Source: Clostridiales bacterium
GTDB taxonomy: Bacteria; Bacillota; Clostridia; Oscillospirales; Acutalibacteraceae
Assembly: GCA_021202245.1 (NCBI GenBank)
Contig: JAJQDK010000136.1
Span: 1-9,267 of the forward strand
Length of the DNA: 9,267 nucleotides
Reading direction: 5' to 3'
The position numbers were made by a program, and so were the translations under genes. The notes beneath the pieces are model-generated. The model did no database searches. It was not told the origin of the DNA and saw nothing but the letters and a program-made list of their open reading frames with translations. Shown piece by piece: positions 6,264-9,267 of the stretch. Numbering within the stretch: position 1 is the stretch's first letter; each line of letters opens with the position of its first letter.

Positions 6264-6299
6264 ATGGCGCGCACGAAGCTTGAGTTTTTATGCCGATGA
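6264..6299 (+). other. Short frame, likely the displaced N-terminus of RusA
   Basis: From ATG 6264 the frame reads MARTKLEFLCR and stops at TGA 6297-6299. Adding one T to the T5 run at 6285-6289 (or a -1 slip at G_TTT_TTA) changes this to MARTKLEFF(or L)MPMNPPTV, joining the RusA frame smoothly. RusA homologues in Gram-positive phages commonly start with such a short beta strand before MPxxPPTV. A real 11-residue leader peptide is the alternative. Confidence 0.6.
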
Positions 6300-6673
6300 A
6301 TCCGCCCACGGTCACGGCTCAGGAGCATAGGGTGACGGTAATAAACGGCAGACCTGTTTTTTATGACACACCCGAAATAAAGTCCGCAAAAAATAAGCTG
6401 ACGGCTCATCTGCTCAGGCACAGACCGACAGAACGGAATGGGCAGGGCGTGAGGCTTGTTGTGAAGTGGTGCTTTCCGAGAGGCGTTCACCGGTACGGAG
6501 AATACCGAATCACTAAGCCCGCTCCGGACACTCATCATAAGCTTTACAATGACTCTATGAAGTCAACGGGATTTTGGAAGGACGACGCTTTGGTTTGCTC
6601 GGAAATCTGTGAGAAGTTTTGGGCGGAAATTCCCGGCATTTACATAAGCGTTGAGAGCATTGAGGAAATTTGA
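6290..6673 (+). CDS. rusA: RusA-type Holliday-junction resolvase
   Basis: This is a 127-residue protein from ATG 6290, or 136 if the frame is restored to the better-supported ATG at 6264. The order of motifs fits RusA: N-terminal PMNPPTVTAQEHR, a central VKWCFPRG strand, then KPAPDTHHKLYNDSM, GFWKDDALV and KFWAEIPGIYISVE at the end. RusA is a small dimeric endonuclease that cuts four-way junctions formed during recombination or replication, using three Asp residues (D70, D72, D91 in E. coli). Here KDD supplies the last one and PDT one of the first pair. The usual DxDN looks altered (KPAPDTHH), so activity is not assured. It follows the replication block and precedes the late regulator, the usual place in Gram-positive phages. 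Its stop is 29 bases before the next start (6703). Confidence 0.8.
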   Translation: MPMNPPTVTAQEHRVTVINGRPVFYDTPEIKSAKNKLTAHLLRHRPTERNGQGVRLVVKWCFPRGVHRYGEYRITKPAPDTHHKLYNDSMKSTGFWKDDALVCSEICEKFWAEIPGIYISVESIEEI

Positions 6674-6702
6674 AATTGATTATCGGGAGGTGCAAGCATA
6701 TA

Positions 6703-7074
6703 TTGACATACAGAGAGATAAAAGCGATGGACAGAAAAATCAGGGAGCTGAGCGCCTATTGCGAGGTGCTTAACGCCCGACTGCACGACATTACGCCTAA
6801 GATATCCGATATGCCGTCCTCGGGCAGCTCAAGCGATAAGCCCGACAGAATAGGGTATTACGTGGCTCAGAAGGCAGCGGCGGAAGAAAAAATTAAAGCT
6901 ATCCGTGAGCAGAGGGAAAAGGAAATTGCTCGGCTTCCTCAGCAAAGCTGCGTTGCCGATTGTATCAGGCTGAGGCTCAAGCACGGCTACAGCTGGAACA
7001 AAATAGCAATGAGGATAGGCGGAAACAACTCCTCCGACAGCGTACGAATGATGTGTTTGAGGTTCAGCTGGTAG
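6703..7074 (+). CDS. Phage late transcriptional regulator, sigma-region-4-like (ArpU/RinA-like role)
   Basis: A roughly 123-residue basic protein. The N-terminal half is helical and probably coiled (REIKAMDRKIRELSAYCEVLNARL, then AQKAAAEEKIKAIREQREKEI). The C-terminal part (VADCIRLRLKHGYSWNKIAM, then NNSSDSVRMMCLRF) has the helix-turn-helix pattern of sigma-70 region 4. This design is shared by DUF1492, ArpU and RinA-type regulators that sit just before terS and switch on packaging and structural genes. I prefer TTG 6703 because GGGAGG lies 12 bases upstream and the protein then begins MTYREIKAMD. TTG 6670, overlapping the RusA stop, would add 11 residues with a weaker GAGG site. The gene ends in TAG, so TAG acts as a stop in this genome. 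The next feature is a promoter with paired repeats, its likely target. Confidence 0.65.
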   Translation: MTYREIKAMDRKIRELSAYCEVLNARLHDITPKISDMPSSGSSSDKPDRIGYYVAQKAAAEEKIKAIREQREKEIARLPQQSCVADCIRLRLKHGYSWNKIAMRIGGNNSSDSVRMMCLRFSW

Positions 7075-7107
7075 GCGGCACAAATAAATTTGAGAAAAAT
7101 ATACAAC

Positions 7108-7140
7108 TTGTTCGTTTGTTCGTTTTCAGTGCTTTATAAT
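7108..7140 (+). promoter_or_regulatory. Probable late promoter before terS with paired TTGTTCGT repeats
   Basis: A perfect -10 box TATAAT lies at 7135-7140. No good -35 box sits 16-18 bases upstream. In its place are two adjacent exact copies of TTGTTCGT (7108-7115, 7116-7123). GAAC half-sites follow the -10 box (7152-7155, 7157-7160) in the opposite orientation to the GTTC cores. A good -10 with a weak -35 and repeats at that position is typical of an activator-dependent promoter; the regulator encoded just upstream is the obvious candidate. The factor-site link is inference. Confidence 0.6.
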
Positions 7141-7190
7141 ATATAGTAGAAGAACAGAACAAAACGACAGCACGGCGGATTCGGTCAGGG

Positions 7191-7601
7191 GTGAGAAAAA
7201 TAAAAAAGCTGAATGAAAAGCTGAATCTCAGACAGCGCAAATTTGCGGAGCTTTATGCGCAGAGCGGCAAGGCTGCCGAGAGCGCAAGGCGCGCAGGCTA
7301 CTCGGAAAGGTTTGCGGCGCAGAATGCGGACAAGCTACTAAAAAATACTAACATTTCGGAATATATCAAAGAAATATCAGATTCGTTGAAAAATGAGAGA
7401 ATTATGACGGTAAAGGACAGACAGATTGTGCTTTCGGACATTGCCGGTAACAATAACGAAACGCCTGCCGACCGAATCCGTGCCATTGATACGCTCAATA
7501 AAATGACGGGCGAATATCTGCAGAGGGTTGAGCTTGACGGCACACTCACCGCCGAAGCCTCTAAATTAGACGACCTAATCAGGCAGATGAGCGATGAATG
7601 A
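7191..7601 (+). CDS. terS: Terminase small subunit
   Basis: This is a 136-residue protein with the Terminase_2-type N-terminal DNA-binding region: LNLRQRKFAELYAQSGKAAE, then SARRAGYSERFAAQNADKLL and NTNISEYIKEI (about residues 10-60). A helical middle and a C-terminus that ends in DDLIRQMSDE follow. TerS binds the phage packaging site and hands DNA to TerL. Its stop overlaps the terL start (ATGA). The start is uncertain. GTG 7191 has no ribosome binding site at proper distance, yet GGGGTGAG (7188-7195) looks like a Shine-Dalgarno itself and sits about 5 bases before ATA at 7200, which would give MKKLNEKLNL. Either GTG is used or the true start is an ATA, or an ATG changed to ATA. The promoter lies 50 bases upstream. 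Confidence 0.85.
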   Translation: MRKIKKLNEKLNLRQRKFAELYAQSGKAAESARRAGYSERFAAQNADKLLKNTNISEYIKEISDSLKNERIMTVKDRQIVLSDIAGNNNETPADRIRAIDTLNKMTGEYLQRVELDGTLTAEASKLDDLIRQMSDE

Positions 7602-8992
7602 TAACGCAGTCAAGACTGATTCTCTCAAAAAAATACAAGGCGTTTTTAAAATGCGCCGCAGCCGCTGAGTTTTTGGAGGGAACCACCGCAGCCGGCAAGA
7701 CAACGGCGGCGATTTTTAAATTTATCTTAAAATGCGCCGAAAGCTCCAAAAAAACACACATACTCAGCGGACTTGACCTCGGTACGATAGAGAAGAACAT
7801 CATCAATAAGGATTTGGGCATTTTAGATGATTTCGGTTCGCTCGTTGAATACAACTCCAAGGGCAAAGGGAAATACAGCCTGCCGCACCTTGTTCTGCAC
7901 ACAAGCCAAGAGGATAAGATTATATACGTGTTGGGATATGACAACAAAGCGCGGTGGAAGAAAGCTCTCGGCGGTCAGTACGGCTGCCTGTACATTGATG
8001 AAATCAACATTGCCGACACCGAATATGTGCGCGAGGCTTCAATGCGCTGCGACTACCTTCTTGCCACCCTTAATCCCGACGACCCGAGCTTGCCCGTTTA
8101 TACGGAGTATATTAACTGCGCTCGGCCGCTTCCGGAATGGAGAAGCGAAACGCCTGTTGAAATTTTAAATATGATTAACGGGGAACCGAAGCCCGGCTGG
8201 GTGCATTGGTTCTTTTCTTTTTCCGACAATTCGGGATTGACGGCGGACAAAATCGAGCAGATTAAACGCAATGCGCCAAAGGGAACAAAGCTGTATAAAA
8301 ATAAAATTTTGGGGCTGAGAGGCCGTGCGGCAGGACTTGTGTTTTCAAATTTTGACAGGGCAAGGCACGTAATGCCGAAGCGCCGGGCAGAGCAATTTTT
8401 GAGCAAGGACAGCCGGCAGGAGCATTTTGTTCAATTCTCATCGGGACTTGACACAGCATATTCTCAGAAGTCGCCCGACACGACAGCTATGACATTTTTC
8501 GGAATTACGGACAGGGGCAGATGTGTTGAGCTTGACGAGAGGGTATACAACAACGCAGAGCTGCAAATTCCTCTTGCGCCGAGCGATACGGTGAAGAATT
8601 ACATAGATTTTTTGGAGCGCAACCGCCGTGAATGGGGACTTGCAAAAAATGTGTTTGTCGATAACGCCGACCAAGCGACAATTACCGAGCTGTACAGATA
8701 CAAGCGGCAGCACGGCTGCGTTTATATTTTTAACAATGCATACAAGAAGATTTCGATTATCGACCGCATAAATTTGCAGCTCGGTTGGTTTGCGCAGGAC
8801 AGCTATTTTATTTTGGAGCATTGCAAAAACAGCATTGCCGAGCTGGAGCTTTACAGCTGGCGTGAGGACAGGGATAATACACCGGAGGACGGCAACGACC
8901 ACTGCATAAACTCGTCACAATATGCGTGGCTGCCGTACATATCTAAAATCGGAAGTGAAATAAATGGGGCTGACAGACAAAATGAAAGATAA
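7598..8992 (+). CDS. terL: Terminase large subunit (packaging ATPase and nuclease)
   Basis: This is a complete 464-residue protein, the normal size for Terminase_3/6-type large subunits. The ATPase half has Walker A GTTAAGKTT (28-36), Walker B LYIDE (131-135, D134 and E135) and the coupling motif LLATLNP (154-160). The RNase H-like nuclease half has candidate metal-binding Asp residues D285 (SSGLDTAYS), D355 (VFVDNAD) and D434 (EDGNDH). It docks on the portal, pumps DNA into the prohead and cuts the concatemer. It starts at ATG 7598 with a 4-base ATGA overlap on terS, so translation is coupled. Its 3' end overlaps the portal start by 29 bases. All expected motifs are intact, unlike the replication genes upstream. 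Confidence 0.93.
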   Translation: MITQSRLILSKKYKAFLKCAAAAEFLEGTTAAGKTTAAIFKFILKCAESSKKTHILSGLDLGTIEKNIINKDLGILDDFGSLVEYNSKGKGKYSLPHLVLHTSQEDKIIYVLGYDNKARWKKALGGQYGCLYIDEINIADTEYVREASMRCDYLLATLNPDDPSLPVYTEYINCARPLPEWRSETPVEILNMINGEPKPGWVHWFFSFSDNSGLTADKIEQIKRNAPKGTKLYKNKILGLRGRAAGLVFSNFDRARHVMPKRRAEQFLSKDSRQEHFVQFSSGLDTAYSQKSPDTTAMTFFGITDRGRCVELDERVYNNAELQIPLAPSDTVKNYIDFLERNRREWGLAKNVFVDNADQATITELYRYKRQHGCVYIFNNAYKKISIIDRINLQLGWFAQDSYFILEHCKNSIAELELYSWREDRDNTPEDGNDHCINSSQYAWLPYISKIGSEINGADRQNER

Positions 8993-9267
8993 AATACGCG
9001 CAGGATTGAGGTCGTTTCTGAACGTGAATCCCGCGCCCGAATACACAGTATCGGTGACGGAGGGTGTTGACAGGCTCGGAAATTGCGCCAAAAACAGAAT
9101 ATGGTATAGGGGCAGCAGCCGACAGCTGGCGCAGCTGTACAGTCAGCTTGACGTTTCACCGACTATGTTCTGGAAGGCTGTTCCCACACGAGGACAGGAA
9201 ATACGCAAAATTCACGTGGGACTGCCTGCGCTGATTGTTGACACCGTCACGAACATAGTAATTGCCG
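8964..9267 (+). CDS. Phage portal protein, SPP1-like, N-terminal part (runs off the window)
   Basis: The frame is open from ATG 8964 to the window edge (101 codons), preceded by GGAAG at 8951-8955. It overlaps the end of terL by 29 bases. The visible part has a charged N-terminus (MGLTDKMKDKIRAGLRSFLN), then DRLGNCAKNRIWYRGSSRQL, FWKAVP and EIRKIHVGLPALIVDTVTNI. The IWYRG, FWKAVP and IRKIHVGLP series is typical of SPP1-family portals in Gram-positive phages. The portal forms the dodecameric ring through which TerL pumps DNA. Position right after terL supports the call. Confidence 0.85.
   Translation, partial: MGLTDKMKDKIRAGLRSFLNVNPAPEYTVSVTEGVDRLGNCAKNRIWYRGSSRQLAQLYSQLDVSPTMFWKAVPTRGQEIRKIHVGLPALIVDTVTNIVIA

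Noticed and set aside
2833..7074. Genome-wide reassignment of TAG to an amino acid
   Set aside because: Only one internal TAG is seen, and the late regulator ends at a TAG (7072-7074) just where its family ends, with noncoding promoter sequence after it.
7108..7160. LexA (SOS) operator before terS
   Set aside because: The GTTC cores are direct repeats, and the GAAC sites lie about 30 bases away. The GAAC-N4-GTTC inverted arrangement of Gram-positive LexA boxes is not present.

Overview
The window is a piece of a tailed double-stranded DNA bacteriophage or prophage whose host is most likely a Gram-positive member of the Clostridia, possibly a gut Oscillospiraceae/Ruminococcus-type organism. 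The evidence is the gene order (recombination/replication genes, then RusA, then a late regulator, then small and large terminase, then portal), all on the plus strand, with tight ATGA/TGATG/TAATG start-stop overlaps and AGGAG-type ribosome binding sites. The host assignment is inference from style and protein flavour; no host gene is present.

Layout. 1-605 is the 3' end of an SbcC/RecF-like coiled-coil ATPase. 605-1684 encodes a Sak4/RecA-like ATP-binding protein (AAA_24 type). 1712-2218 encodes a DUF669-type protein, probably a phage single-strand DNA-binding accessory. 2218-3840 is a superfamily 2 DEAH helicase cut by an in-frame amber codon at 2833. 3830-6066 reads as one long primase-helicase (PriCT-2 domain, archaeo-eukaryotic-type primase, RecA-like AAA_25 ATPase, C-terminal winged-helix-like tail), but its frame is broken twice. 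6067-6263 is noncoding and holds two perfect 35-bp tandem repeats carrying a dyad, an AT-rich stretch and a strong hairpin. 6264/6290-6673 encodes a RusA-type Holliday-junction resolvase whose first codons appear frameshifted. 6703-7074 encodes a small sigma-region-4-like late regulator (ArpU/RinA-like role). 7075-7190 holds a promoter with paired TTGTTCGT repeats. 7191-7601 is terS, 7598-8992 is terL, and 8964 to the window end is the start of an SPP1-type portal gene.

How the genes work together. The first half is a self-contained recombination and replication set: an SMC-like ATPase, a Sak4-like recombinase, an SSB-like protein, an unwinding helicase and a primase-helicase. RusA would then resolve branched intermediates, and the regulator would switch on packaging (terS-terL-portal) from the promoter in front of terS.

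The most unusual point is a cluster of reading-frame lesions between 2.8 and 6.3 kb. There is one amber codon and there are three apparent frameshifts at homopolymer runs. Two of the shifts lie at or near the same 12-base sequence (AGCAAAAAAAGA) in the same codon phase. The upstream recombination genes and the downstream packaging genes are intact. Decay of a prophage or sequencing/assembly error in homopolymers is the simplest reading. Programmed slippage is possible but unproven. I found no clearly new multi-gene system.
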